DNA of 28,083 bases from an uncultured Oscillospiraceae bacterium (GCA_910588635.1 CAJUPW010000034.1:1-28083); one strand, 5' to 3'; positions 1-7,882 are shown, counted from the stretch's first letter. The notes: generated from the sequence alone by a model not told the origin. Made by a program: numbers and translations.

Positions 1-48
1 GCTGAACTCTGTGACATCGGTGACCCACTTCTGGTTTGGTTTTTCAGC
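1..48 (-). mobile_element. IS3-family transposase (OrfB) fragment, truncated at base 48
   Basis: Read on the minus strand, these 48 bases translate without a stop as AEKPNQKWVTDVTEFS. This matches the start of the rve integrase core of IS3/IS150-type OrfB, and the Asp of WVTDVTEF is the first residue of the DDE catalytic triad. The coding direction runs leftward out of the window. The N-terminal helix-turn-helix half, expected to the right of base 48, is absent; a TraG-like gene starts there instead. It is either a real truncation or an assembly junction. The plus-strand frame over the same bases is open but does not resemble TraG. Confidence 0.75.
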
Positions 49-1413
49 ATGGAAGGAGGAAAAACTGATGTGCAGTCTATTGCGGAGGTCATCATCAAGA
101 ATACATCCAACGCCAACGAGCGGCAGGACTTCTGGGAAAAGGCGGAGCTGAATCTGCTCATGGCGCTTATGCACTACGTCGCCTCCCAGACCGTCCCCGG
201 GACGAAAGAGCTGTTGCCCATCCAGCAGCGGTCTCTGGGGGCCATCTACCGGATGCTGTCCAACGAGTCCTTTGCCGACCTGGAGCGGCGGTTTGAGGCC
301 CTACCCAAGGGACACCCGGCCCTGGCCCCCTACGGTATCTTCAAGCTGGCCAACCGGCAGATCTGGGGCAACATCGCCATCGGCCTGGGCAACCGCCTGT
401 CCGTGTTCCAAAATCCCCTGGTGGACAAGATCACATCCTACAACGGAATTGATTTGACGCTGCCAGGGAAAAAGCCCTGTGCTTACTTCTGCTGTATCTC
501 TGCCCAGGATTCGTCTTTGGAGTTTCTGAGCTCCCTGTTTTTCTCCCAGCTCTTTACCAGCCTGATGGACTACGGCCGCAGGCACGGGAACCATGGGCGG
601 CTGCCAGTGACGGTGAATGTCTGCCTGGAGGAGTTCTGCAACATCGGCAAGCTGATGGACTTCAAGCGGGTGCTCAACGTATGCCGCGGCTCGGCCATCT
701 TCTGCCAGATCATTGTCCAGTCCATCCCCCAGCTTCAGGACCGCTACCCCAAGACGGAGTGGGAGGAGCTGATCGGCTGTACCGACATCCAGATATGCCT
801 GGGCTGCAACGACGTGGACACCGCCACCTATATCTCTAAAAAGTGCGGCATGGTGACCATCAAGGTGGAGAATAACCAGATGCCTTTGACGCCGCTGTTT
901 TCCCCGGTCTACACCTCCACCCGGCCCTACAGCCAGACCAAGAGCAACACCCAGCGGGTCCTGATGCTCCCGGATGAGATCCTCCGGATGGACAACCGGG
1001 AGTGCCTGGTGCTGCTGCGGGGTCAAAAGCCCCTGCGCCTGTATAAAATCATCCCGGACGAACACCCCAGCTTTGGACAGCTGAGGGATGTGCGGATATC
1101 CGACTACTTCCCCCACTGGCGGCAGGAAGAGACAAAGCCCGCTCCATCGCCCGCCGCACCGAAAGAAGCCGTCCCGTCTGAAAGAACCATGCCGGCCCCG
1201 GCCCCAGCACCAGAACCGGAGCAGGAAGTTCCAGCCGCGACCCCGATCACCTTTCCCCAGCAATTTGACTATGGCCTCCTGTCTCCGGAGCTGGCCGACC
1301 TGGAGGGACTGGAGGTTGGAGCAGACCAGGACGCCCCCTATGGTGCGTTCGATTTAATAGAAACACTGCCCCAGGACGTGGGCGGAGACCAACACGAGGA
1401 GGGACGGCGCTGA
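49..1413 (+). CDS. VirD4/TraG-type type IV coupling protein, N-terminally truncated
   Basis: This is the C-terminal part of a conjugative coupling ATPase, the membrane protein that feeds the relaxase-DNA complex into the type IV secretion channel. Visible family features are DFWEKAELNLLMAL near residue 30, the Walker B-like segment VCLEEFCNIGKLMDF near 190, and IIVQSIPQLQDRYP followed by a Gly/Asp-rich segment near 230. The C-terminus after ~360 is a Pro/Ala/Glu-rich tail. The N-terminal membrane segments and the Walker A loop are missing, because sequence left of base 49 is an IS3 fragment on the other strand. ATG at 49 is only the first Met in the open frame; GTG at 70 sits behind a fortuitous GGAGG. 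The product is probably non-functional for transfer. A replication-initiator-like gene follows 33 bases downstream. Confidence 0.85.
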   Translation: MEGGKTDVQSIAEVIIKNTSNANERQDFWEKAELNLLMALMHYVASQTVPGTKELLPIQQRSLGAIYRMLSNESFADLERRFEALPKGHPALAPYGIFKLANRQIWGNIAIGLGNRLSVFQNPLVDKITSYNGIDLTLPGKKPCAYFCCISAQDSSLEFLSSLFFSQLFTSLMDYGRRHGNHGRLPVTVNVCLEEFCNIGKLMDFKRVLNVCRGSAIFCQIIVQSIPQLQDRYPKTEWEELIGCTDIQICLGCNDVDTATYISKKCGMVTIKVENNQMPLTPLFSPVYTSTRPYSQTKSNTQRVLMLPDEILRMDNRECLVLLRGQKPLRLYKIIPDEHPSFGQLRDVRISDYFPHWRQEETKPAPSPAAPKEAVPSERTMPAPAPAPEPEQEVPAATPITFPQQFDYGLLSPELADLEGLEVGADQDAPYGAFDLIETLPQDVGGDQHEEGRR

Positions 1414-1446
1414 GCGCGCTGTCCCTCCACTCATAAAAAGGAGAGA

Positions 1447-2535
1447 TTGACTATGAAGGCAGCGCCCATGACCCAGAAGCCCTCCTTCCCTCTGATGAAG
1501 CAGGGGGATATCCAGAATATCTACCATCTTCAGATGCCCCGCTGGCTCTTTACCGACCCCCGCTATATGGGCCTGGCCCTGGAGAGCAAGGTGGCCTATA
1601 CCTTTCTGCTCAATCGCTTTCAGCTCTCCCGGCTCAACGGCTGGGTGAATGAGGACGGGGCGGTGTTCATCATCTACACCCGCCACTCCCTGGCCGATGA
1701 GATGCAGGTCAGCTACCGGAAGGTCATCGAGTCCATGAAGGAGCTGTCCGCCGCCGGGCTGATCTGGGAGAAGCGGTGCGGCCGGGGCAGCGCCAATCAA
1801 ATCTACTTGGCCCTGGTGGAGCATGAGGAGGTCAAAGGCGGCAGCGCCCCCTTCGTGGAGCCTGGACATGAGGCCGCCGCTGGACCTCTCCAGCCCGACG
1901 CTCCTGAAGATCTGAGAAGTGCCGGATCCGCACATCTTGACGATACCTCATGCCCGGAGCGCACCCCTGTGTCCGCGTTAGAAGTGCCGGAGCAGCATTT
2001 CAAGAAGTGCGAAAACGGCATCTCTGGAAGTGCGGGAATGGCACATCCAGAAGTGCCAAAATTGCACCCAAGTCAAAAAGAAAAAAGTCATACTGATTCG
2101 ATTCATATGGAAACCAGTCCGTCCGTCTGCCAGGCAGCGGGACGGACGGACGCGGAGCCGCCGGGAGGAAATTTTGTTCCAGGCATGAGCGAACAGGAGC
2201 AGCTTGCCCGGATTCTGGACAACTGCGAGCTGTGGGTATTCGACCCGGAGACGGCGAAGGTGTTCGCCAACGCCATCGAGCGGCTGTTTTATTCGGACAG
2301 CTTCCGGATCGGAAAGGCCGTCCTGCCCCGGGCCAACGTGCGCTCCCGCCTGTGGGACCTGGACGCCGTAATCCTCCAAAGCGTGGAGGGCAAGCTGCGG
2401 AGCAACCAGAGGGATGTGAGGAACTCCACCGCCTACACCATGGCAGTGATTTTCAACACCATCTGCGAGGCCCACAGCGACGTCCTGGTGGACCCGTATC
2501 TGAACGGGGCCAGTGATCCACCGGAACCGAGGTGA
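1447..2535 (+). CDS. Replication initiator protein A, RepA_N domain (plasmid/ICE type)
   Basis: Residues ~20-125 match the RepA_N winged-helix replication initiator domain: a YHLQMPRWLFTDPRY-like opening, then GWVNEDGAVFIIYTR and a helix pattern ending in SAAGLIWEKR. The middle (~130-240) is low-complexity and poorly conserved. The last ~110 residues (from about LARILDNCELW to VDPYLN) resemble the C-terminal domain common in Clostridia initiators (recalled as DUF6017). Such proteins start replication of plasmids or of excised integrative elements. The start is ATG 1447 behind AAGGAGAGA; a second Met two codons on is possible. It lies in a same-strand run with the coupling protein and two accessory genes, a typical conjugative-element layout. 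Confidence 0.85.
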   Translation: MTMKAAPMTQKPSFPLMKQGDIQNIYHLQMPRWLFTDPRYMGLALESKVAYTFLLNRFQLSRLNGWVNEDGAVFIIYTRHSLADEMQVSYRKVIESMKELSAAGLIWEKRCGRGSANQIYLALVEHEEVKGGSAPFVEPGHEAAAGPLQPDAPEDLRSAGSAHLDDTSCPERTPVSALEVPEQHFKKCENGISGSAGMAHPEVPKLHPSQKEKSHTDSIHMETSPSVCQAAGRTDAEPPGGNFVPGMSEQEQLARILDNCELWVFDPETAKVFANAIERLFYSDSFRIGKAVLPRANVRSRLWDLDAVILQSVEGKLRSNQRDVRNSTAYTMAVIFNTICEAHSDVLVDPYLNGASDPPEPR

Positions 2536-2544
2536 GGGCATGTG

Positions 2545-3090
2545 ATGAATCTGACGGAGGACCAGCGGTATTTCATGGACATCCTGGAGACAGCCGGCTT
2601 TGTCCGGACCGGCCAGGTACTGCCGCTGCTGCGGATCAACGAGCCGCAAAAGGAGCTGAAGCACGCCGAAGCCCTGCTGCGCCGCCTGCGGTATCTGGGA
2701 CGGCTGACCCTCTCCCCGGAGGGGCTGGTCTGTCTGCCGGAGCTGAGGGATACGCCACCGGACCGGGAAATGCTTTTGGCGCTGGATGTTCTTCTGGCGC
2801 TCCACCCTGACCGGCTGCTCCGGGTCTCCCTCCAGCCGCCCTATAAACTCTGCTTTCTGGTCCAGCGGGCCGACGGGTGGATCGACTACTTCGCCGTCAT
2901 GCCGGTATCCGTTGGACATGAGGGCCGAATCAGCCAGCTGCTGCAGGCGGAGCCGAAAAATTATATCTTCCTGCTGCCCCTGGAGGATGCGGCCCAGCAC
3001 CAGCAGATCACTTTGGTCCGCAGCCATTACTTCATCCTGCGGCAAGGGGACCATCTGCGGTTCTACAAAGGGGGTGAGGCCGGGAAGTGA
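2545..3090 (+). CDS. Conserved hypothetical protein of integrative elements
   Basis: A soluble protein of about 181 aa with no signal peptide or membrane segment. The first ~70 residues look like a winged-helix fold: a helix, then GFVRTGQVLPLLRINEP and a LLRRLRYLGRLTLS turn. The rest is alternating hydrophobic strands ending in SHYFILRQGDHLRFY. It resembles a family seen next to RepA_N genes in clostridial conjugative elements; I recall it as DUF5697 but cannot verify that. The Shine-Dalgarno GAGGTGAG overlaps the stop codon of the upstream initiator gene, which supports ATG 2545 (a GTG lies one codon before) and translational coupling. A role in DNA binding or element regulation is a guess. 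Confidence 0.7.
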   Translation: MNLTEDQRYFMDILETAGFVRTGQVLPLLRINEPQKELKHAEALLRRLRYLGRLTLSPEGLVCLPELRDTPPDREMLLALDVLLALHPDRLLRVSLQPPYKLCFLVQRADGWIDYFAVMPVSVGHEGRISQLLQAEPKNYIFLLPLEDAAQHQQITLVRSHYFILRQGDHLRFYKGGEAGK

Positions 3091-3138
3091 CCCGCCAGGC
3101 GGCCCAATACATCAAAAATTGGAAAGGAGCAAAACAAC

Positions 3139-4536
3139 ATGGAAATGGAACTTATGGAGAACGGCCTGACCCAGGAGGAACAGGCTATGCAACCCGACGC
3201 TGTGCCCGAGCTGGAGCCGAGCGGCCCGGATGTACCCGAGCCCGCAGAGGCCGAGACGCCAGAGGAACCTCCCAAGAAAAAACGCGCGGCCAGAAAGAAA
3301 GCGGAGAACGCGGTGGACGACCCGGCCCCGGCCCCTGGGGATACCTTGGAGGAGGGGGAGAACCTGCCCGCACCAGAGGACGTGCCCCTGGAAGATGATC
3401 CCTTGGGTGAAGGCTTATCTCAATCGGACCAGTTGGACCCGGAACCCACCGCCGCCGCTGACGGCATTGTGGTGATGGGGCTGGCCGAACAGGATGTGTC
3501 CGGGGAGAGTGACATGCCCACAAGTGACATGCCCACAGAGGAACCTGAGCCTGGAGAAGCGGCTGTCCCACCCCTACCCCAGCCGGACGCGCCGGAGCCT
3601 GAGCGGACGCGGCCCGCCGCACCCAGGGCCAGACCCACGAGGTCGGCAAACAACCACAGCCGGCTTCTGTCTTTGGACCTGAACAAGCTGGACCGGGATC
3701 TGACCGAACCGGAGCGCCAGGAGTGGAATAATATTTACGCCTCTTTTCGCTCCAAGTCCGTCCTGACCGGGAAGATCATCGGTATTGAGGCCCACGCCTT
3801 CAATGTTCAGAACCGGGAGACCGGCCAGGTGGAGCGGCGGAGGATCTACTGCGCTGCGGTGATCGCCTACAAGGTCAAGGTGCTGATTCCGGAGACGGAG
3901 ATGTGGATGCCCGGCGAGGAGCGGCCCACCCACGTCCTGCGGAATATGTCCGGCGCGGAGATCGACTATGTGATTTTGGATGTGGACCGTGTGGGCGGCA
4001 TGGCCACCGCCTCCCGCCGCATGGGAGCCGTGATCCGGCGGCACGCCTTTGATACGGCCAGAGGAGGCCATGAGCCTGGAGAGCGCCTGCCCTGCCGCGT
4101 CCTGACCGTGGGCCCCAACCGCTGCCTGATCGAGTGCGGGGGGCGGGACCTTACACTGCGCTACCGGGACATCAGCTACTCCAGCTACGACGACCTGCGG
4201 CAGCAGTACCGCCCAGGCGAGCACTACGACTGCATCCTCAAGGAGTACGACCGCGCCGCCGGCCTCATGCGGGTCTCCATCAAGGAGACCGCCCCCAATC
4301 CCTTTGAGGGCGCTGTTGTCCGCCACCCCCTGGGCTGCCGACGTCAGGCGGTCATCAGCGGAAAGTACGGCGGCGGCGTGTTCTGCACCATGCCGGACGG
4401 CACCACCTGTCTGTGCCTCTACACCGCCCAGCACACTGACCGGGAGTTCCGCAAGGGGGACACAGTGATCCTGGCGGTGGTCAAGTATGACTACGAGCGC
4501 AGTCTGATCTATGGCCGTATCCTGTCCAAGTGGTAG
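3139..4536 (+). CDS. Integrative-element protein with S1-like RNA-binding repeats
   Basis: A 465-aa protein in two parts. Residues 1-~165 are low-complexity, rich in Glu, Pro, Asp and Ala, with a short basic patch (KKKRAARKK) near 50. From ~175 (SRLLSLDLNKLDRDL) to the end there is a folded region with repeated beta-barrel units: SVLTGKIIGIEA near 205, RLPCRVLTVGPNRCLIEC near 315, and QAVISGKYGGGVFCTMPDG near 420. Each resembles an S1/OB-fold strand pattern. Relatives in clostridial conjugative elements are usually labelled S1 RNA-binding proteins of unknown role. The start is ATG 3139 behind AAAGGAGC; ATG 3145 is the alternative. It follows the upstream gene by 48 bases and probably shares its transcript. 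Confidence 0.7.
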   Translation: MEMELMENGLTQEEQAMQPDAVPELEPSGPDVPEPAEAETPEEPPKKKRAARKKAENAVDDPAPAPGDTLEEGENLPAPEDVPLEDDPLGEGLSQSDQLDPEPTAAADGIVVMGLAEQDVSGESDMPTSDMPTEEPEPGEAAVPPLPQPDAPEPERTRPAAPRARPTRSANNHSRLLSLDLNKLDRDLTEPERQEWNNIYASFRSKSVLTGKIIGIEAHAFNVQNRETGQVERRRIYCAAVIAYKVKVLIPETEMWMPGEERPTHVLRNMSGAEIDYVILDVDRVGGMATASRRMGAVIRRHAFDTARGGHEPGERLPCRVLTVGPNRCLIECGGRDLTLRYRDISYSSYDDLRQQYRPGEHYDCILKEYDRAAGLMRVSIKETAPNPFEGAVVRHPLGCRRQAVISGKYGGGVFCTMPDGTTCLCLYTAQHTDREFRKGDTVILAVVKYDYERSLIYGRILSKW

Positions 4537-4648
4537 AGAACTGTTGATAGAAAGCGGGTGGGGAATGATATCCCCGCCCGCCTCTTTTTGTCTGTATGTC
4601 TTGAATAAATGTGAGATTTATGATAATATAAAAATCAATCCAAGGGTT

Positions 4649-5497
4649 ATGAGAAAGCAGGTGGCAGTTTTGACAACGACAGAACAGATCGACCAGAAGC
4701 ACCAGGAGGACCTGCAGCGGCTCAGAGGTTTTCGTCTGCTGGATGATGATTTTCTGACGAAGTGTTTTGATGGAGATCCCAAATACATCCAATTTGTTCT
4801 CCGAATTGTGATGGAGAAGCCGGACCTGGAGGTTGAGGATGTCCGTACCCAAGTGTTTGTGGAAAATCTGCTTAACCGCTCTGTGCGGCTGGATGTTCTG
4901 GCAACCGACAGCACCGGGCAAACCATAAACGTGGAAATTCAGCGATCCGACAAAGGAGCAGGACGAAAGCGTGCAAGATATAACAGCAGCATGATGGACG
5001 CAAATTTGCTTCATAAGAGTGAGGACTTTGACCAGTTACCGGAGACGTGGGTGATTTTTATTACGGAGCGTGACGTGATTGGAAAAGGACTGCCGCGATA
5101 CCCGGTTGAACGCTGCTTTTTAGGGACCGGAGAAATATTCGGGGACGGGTCACATATTCTTTATGTGAATGGAGCATACCGGGATGAGACGCCCATCGGT
5201 AAACTGATGCACGATTTTTCCTGCACAGACCCGGCAAATATGTATTACAATGAACTGGCAGAACGAGTTAGATTTTTCAAAGAGGATAAGGAGGGAATCT
5301 TAATCATGTGCAAGGCCATGGAAGATATGAGAAATGAATCTTTGCAAGAGGGTATAAAAGAGGGCAGGCGAGAGAGTATGAAGGTAGCTGCAGAAAGAAT
5401 GCTGGCGGATGGAACCCTGGCCCTTGAAAAAATTGCTGAGTATGTAGGACTGTCTTTGGAAGAAGTAAAAAAACTCCAAGCTGGTCAAAGCATGTGA
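4649..5497 (+). CDS. Rpn-family PD-(D/E)XK nuclease / transposase-like protein
   Basis: This resembles the widespread Rpn/PD-(D/E)XK transposase-like family, DNA endonucleases linked to RecA-independent recombination. The nuclease core is visible as SVRLDVLATDSTGQ (active-site Asp) followed by NVEIQR (the E-x-Q variant of ExK), then KRARYNSSMMDANLL, a family signature. The C-terminus is helical (EGIKEGRRESMKVAAERML), with a short HTH-like tail (ALEKIAEYVGLSLEEV). The open frame extends back to 4511 inside the previous gene, but the N-terminal segment there looks non-coding. ATG 4649 is used; TTG 4670, behind AGGTGG and beginning TTTEQIDQKHQEDL as I recall relatives doing, may be the true start. 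AT-rich sequence upstream (TTGAAT 4601, TAATAT 4624) could be its own promoter. Confidence 0.85.
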   Translation: MRKQVAVLTTTEQIDQKHQEDLQRLRGFRLLDDDFLTKCFDGDPKYIQFVLRIVMEKPDLEVEDVRTQVFVENLLNRSVRLDVLATDSTGQTINVEIQRSDKGAGRKRARYNSSMMDANLLHKSEDFDQLPETWVIFITERDVIGKGLPRYPVERCFLGTGEIFGDGSHILYVNGAYRDETPIGKLMHDFSCTDPANMYYNELAERVRFFKEDKEGILIMCKAMEDMRNESLQEGIKEGRRESMKVAAERMLADGTLALEKIAEYVGLSLEEVKKLQAGQSM

Positions 5498-5527
5498 TTT
5501 GGCAAACCATATTTATGCGCATAGAGA

Positions 5528-5566
5528 AGCTCTCCTGTATCCGTCAAGGAACAGGAGGGCTTTTTT
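5528..5566 (+). terminator. Intrinsic terminator after the Rpn gene
   Basis: An 11-bp stem AGCTCTCCTGT / ACAGGAGGGCT with one G-T wobble and a 12-nt loop, followed by six T. It ends exactly at the stop codon of the convergent XRE gene. Confidence 0.85.
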
Positions 5567-5922
5567 CATAGGTCTTGCCGAAGTTTTTCGTTGGCCCGCA
5601 GAGCGTCCACCACCGACTGAGTAACGTCCTTGACCACACGAAGCTCGTAGTCGTCGCAGGAATCCACAATCTGCTGAATGTCCCGTTCAAGCTGCGGCCT
5701 GGCGTGGACGATGCTGTCATAGAGCAAATCATCTACTGTCACACCCAAGGCGTTGGCAATACTGACCAGCGCGGTCAGGCTGATCCTGGTGCTTCCGGTT
5801 TCAATGTTGCTCATGTGGGAGGGGGACATCTCCAGCATAGTTGAAAGCCTGTCCTGTGTCATATCGGCGTTGATCCTGGCAATCTTGATCCGCTTCCCGA
5901 GCGCCTTATAATCCAGCTCCAA
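5566..5922 (-). CDS. XRE-family helix-turn-helix regulator
   Basis: A 118-aa cytoplasmic repressor-like protein. Residues ~8-62 form an HTH_3 domain: LGKRIKIARINADMTQDRLS, then MSPSHMSNIETGSTRIS as recognition helix and turn, then LVSIANALGVTVDDLL. The C-terminal ~45 residues are helical and probably mediate dimerisation. The open frame reaches 5943, but the Shine-Dalgarno AAAGGAGAA lies inside that extension and points to TTG 5922. Small XRE proteins like this often control element genes. It is a lone minus-strand gene, convergent with the Rpn gene, with its own promoter upstream. The target is unknown. Confidence 0.85.
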   Translation of the reverse strand: MELDYKALGKRIKIARINADMTQDRLSTMLEMSPSHMSNIETGSTRISLTALVSIANALGVTVDDLLYDSIVHARPQLERDIQQIVDSCDDYELRVVKDVTQSVVDALRANEKLRQDL

Positions 5923-5957
5923 AGTGTATTCTCCTTTTAGCAAATTCTTCTTTTTAC

Positions 5958-5986
5958 ATTATAATTTTTGAATGAGAAAATGATAA
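5958..5986 (-). promoter_or_regulatory. Probable sigma-A promoter of the XRE gene
   Basis: On the minus strand, TATAAT (5958-5963) is preceded at 17 bp by TTATCA (5981-5986). The start codon at 5922 is about 30 nt after the expected transcription start. The -10 is perfect and the -35 is weak (4 of 6). Confidence 0.55.
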
Positions 5987-6234
5987 TAAGCTATATCCGC
6001 AGAATACGGCTACAGAAAAAGCTGGCAAAAATAAAATCGAAAAATTGCTGGTTTTGGGGATGGATGGGCCGCTCCGCCGGTGGTAGAAGAAACTTCAACT
6101 ATCCAAAAGCGTGAGGAAATGGTATTCTGAGGATGTATTTAGGTAAGATTTTTTCAGGTCAGATATTTGCTCCAGGGGGTACTATGCCCCTTGGAGGTCT
6201 GTCAGAATCCTAAATACCAACACGAGAACGTACA
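5987..6234. other. Gene-free stretch with one hairpin
   Basis: No coding frame is convincing here. The only structure seen is a plus-strand hairpin at 6170-6196 (CTCCA-GGGG pairing with CCCC-T-TGGAG), about 40 nt before the terminator at 6235. Together they could be the 3' part of a small untranslated RNA or of the leader of a lost gene. No strong plus-strand promoter was found. Confidence 0.35.
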
Positions 6235-6276
6235 AAAACCGCAGTCAGCTCCTTTGGGAGAGGACTGCGGTTTTTT
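6235..6276 (+). terminator. Intrinsic terminator
   Basis: The stem CCGCAGTC / GACTGCGG is extended by AAAA/TTTT, with a loop containing CTCC/GGAG, then a run of six T. It lies just upstream of a 5'-truncated gene fragment, so that fragment is unlikely to be transcribed from the left. Confidence 0.85.
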
Positions 6277-6292
6277 GCGTCCTCACAAAAAT

Positions 6293-6574
6293 TTGAAAGG
6301 AGGTGAAATTCGGGATGTCTTCAAATTCACCTATGAGGACCGCCCCTATGTCTGTCTGTCCGGGTCCGAACGGATCAGGGCCGGCCTGGAGGTGGCGGAG
6401 TTGGTGAAAGGACTGCTCGGAGTGGACTTCCCCGTATTCATCGACGACGCCGAGCGGGTCCCTGTCATTGACAACGTGCGCCCCACCGGGCAGATCTTTA
6501 TTGCGAAGGTGGCAAAGGGCGTCAAGCTGACTGTGCAGACGGCCAGCGCCACTCCGCCCGCTCAGGCCGCGTAA
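6293..6574 (+). pseudogene. C-terminal fragment of an integrative-element ATPase
   Basis: About 85 codons in the frame that begins DVFKFTYEDRPYVCLSGSER resemble the very C-terminus of the AAA/SMC-like ATPase carried by clostridial conjugative elements. The matching segments are a RPY..LSGSERIRAGLEV region, a DFPVFIDDAERV segment (the position of the ATPase D-loop/Walker B tail), and NVRPTGQIFIAKV. No in-frame ATG exists, and the ATG at 6315 behind AAAGGAGGTGA is out of frame. In intact elements this ATPase precedes a CHC2 primase-like gene, and such a gene begins 14 bases downstream, so local order is preserved while the 5' part is gone. Confidence 0.6.
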
Positions 6575-6588
6575 GGCGGTGAATCCCT

Positions 6589-7263
6589 GTGGGAAGTCAC
6601 ACCGGAGCATTTTACCGTGAATTACCGATTCTGGACGCGGCGAGACGGTGTGGTCTTGTCCTGAACAATCGCACGCTGGAATGGGAGGAGGTGGAGGCCT
6701 CCTGCCCATTCTGCGGCGATCATGGTCCTGGGAAATGCTGTGGATATGCGTTAGTAGGTCTGAACGCCGCAAATGGGGTGACGTACATGAGATGCAGACA
6801 GCGCGTAGAAAACAAAAGCTGTCCGGGGCCCGGAACGCTGACCCGGCACGAGCTGGAAAAATCGGTCTATAATGAAATGGTAAAAAAGATGCGGGAATTT
6901 CAGACGCCGAGGGGCGGCAAGGCGGAAAGCTATAATCCAAAGCTCACCGCCGCCCGCGCCAAGCTTGCCAAAATCGAAAGCGAGATTGAAAAGCTGATTG
7001 ACACGCTGACCGGGGCAAACCCTCTCTTGTTGCAATACGCCAATAGTCGCATTGAAGAATTGGACGCAGAACGGCAAAAGCAGTTAAAGCTGGTGGCCGA
7101 CCTCACCGCTAATTCTGTTTCAACCTCTCAGCTTGATAGCATATCCGGCTATCTCAAAAACTGGGACGAGGTTAGTTTTGACGACAAGCGGCGTGTAGTG
7201 GATACGCTGATTTCCCGAATTGAAGCCACCAGCACCGAGCGCATTATACACTGGAAAATCTAA
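6589..7263 (+). CDS. Chimera: CHC2 zinc-finger primase N-terminus fused to a serine recombinase C-terminus
   Basis: Residues 1-~49 match the start of a CHC2 zinc-finger, primase-like protein of conjugative elements: YRELPILDAARRCGLVLN, then EASCPFCGDHGPGK with the first CxxC pair. From residue ~50 (CGYALVGLNAANGVTYMRC...KSCPGPGTL) to the end the sequence is instead the zinc-ribbon, coiled-coil and C-terminal tail of a large serine recombinase, ending in RIEATSTERIIHWKI. The resolvase catalytic domain is absent. The junction lies near 6733-6742, within GPGK|CCGYAL, and keeps the frame open. The start is GTG 6589. The product may be made, but neither activity should be complete. Confidence 0.75.
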   Translation: MGSHTGAFYRELPILDAARRCGLVLNNRTLEWEEVEASCPFCGDHGPGKCCGYALVGLNAANGVTYMRCRQRVENKSCPGPGTLTRHELEKSVYNEMVKKMREFQTPRGGKAESYNPKLTAARAKLAKIESEIEKLIDTLTGANPLLLQYANSRIEELDAERQKQLKLVADLTANSVSTSQLDSISGYLKNWDEVSFDDKRRVVDTLISRIEATSTERIIHWKI

Positions 7264-7352
7264 AAATTTTTGCTTTGTATTATACCATTGTCAAAGACGT
7301 TTTGTGATACTGGGGCTTTCTCAAAGAGTTCCACCGCTTTTGAATCATTCAT
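7260..7352 (-). pseudogene. N-terminal stub of a MATE-family efflux transporter
   Basis: On the minus strand, GGGAGG followed by six T and an ATG opens a 30-codon frame, MNDSKAVELFEKAPVSQNVF..., that stops at 7260. LFEKAPV is the characteristic cytoplasmic start of many Firmicutes MATE multidrug exporters, which then go straight into the first membrane helix. Here the similarity ends after ~17 residues and the sequence meets the recombinase fragment that converges from the left. It lies directly downstream of a marR gene on the same strand, a common marR-MATE pairing. The rest of the transporter appears to have been deleted or displaced. Confidence 0.55.
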
Positions 7353-7381
7353 AAAAAACCTCCCAAGTTTGTTAGTTAGCT

Positions 7382-7399
7382 TTCAAAAGCACGCTTTTG
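7382..7399. repeat. Short perfect inverted repeat between marR and the MATE stub
   Basis: TCAAAAGC-AC-GCTTTTGA, 8-bp arms with a 2-bp centre, lies about 30 bp upstream of the MATE start codon. It could be a repressor operator for the stub gene. There is no direct evidence. Confidence 0.35.
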
Positions 7400-7408
7400 A
7401 TTAGCCGA

Positions 7409-7441
7409 AAATAAACATCCGATATGATCGGATGTTTATTT
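7409..7441 (-). terminator. Bidirectional-looking terminator at the end of marR
   Basis: A perfect 15-bp stem, AAATAAACATCCGAT / ATCGGATGTTTATTT, with a 3-nt loop. It overlaps the marR stop codon. T-rich tails are present on the minus side (TTTTCGG) and, less clearly, on the plus side. Confidence 0.75.
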
Positions 7442-7867
7442 TAAGTTATTTGACACTCGTTCCAGAAGCGAAAAGAAAATCGCGCTTTCCGTTTCTGTCA
7501 AGCTAGACAATAGCAACGCCTCGGTTTCTGCCATCTTCTGATCCGCGAGCTGACAACATTGCTCCCCTACGGGAGTGATGCGGAGTATTTTGATCCTGCG
7601 ATCATTTTCATCACCAAAGCACTCCACAAACCCTTTTTGCTCCAACCGCACAACAATCCCGGCTGCGGTCGATTGCGCCACATGGAGACGATGCTCCAGT
7701 TCTTTTAATGCCATTTTCTTTTCTGGCGCAAAGCGCAGTTCAAACAAAGCATCGACCTGTACCATTGTTAAGTTTTGTGAACGCAAGGAATTGTTGGCAC
7801 GCTTTTCGAGGCCATCATGTATTTGCTTGATTAGTGTCCCACAGGCCAAATGTTTCTTCAAATGCAC
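7436..7867 (-). CDS. MarR-family transcriptional regulator
   Basis: About 143 aa with the MarR winged-helix layout: helical N-terminus, SLRSQNLTMVQVDALFEL, then KKMALKELEHRLHVAQSTAAGIVVRLEQKGFVE as the recognition HTH, the wing GDENDRRIKILRITPVGEQ (the DxRxK.. signature), and two C-terminal dimerisation helices. MarR proteins commonly repress a neighbouring multidrug exporter and are released by small ligands. The neighbour here is only a MATE stub. Candidate starts are ATG 7867, which almost touches GGGAG, and TTG 7858, which is 8 nt after GGGAG and spaced better. Confidence 0.88.
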   Translation of the reverse strand: MHLKKHLACGTLIKQIHDGLEKRANNSLRSQNLTMVQVDALFELRFAPEKKMALKELEHRLHVAQSTAAGIVVRLEQKGFVECFGDENDRRIKILRITPVGEQCCQLADQKMAETEALLLSSLTETESAIFFSLLERVSNNLK

Positions 7868-7882
7868 CATCTCCCGGCAGCT

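Noticed and set aside
1978..3054. 358-aa minus-strand ORF
   Set aside because: Antisense across two consecutive plus-strand genes with good ribosome-binding sites; Gln/Arg-rich shadow translation.
4511..4648. N-terminal extension of the Rpn protein
   Set aside because: It overlaps the previous gene and lacks resemblance to the family; a better start lies at 4649 or 4670.
6315..6400. ATG 6315 behind a perfect AAAGGAGGTGA site
   Set aside because: The frame is Ser/Pro-rich and stops after ~30 codons; it is out of frame with the conserved ATPase tail.
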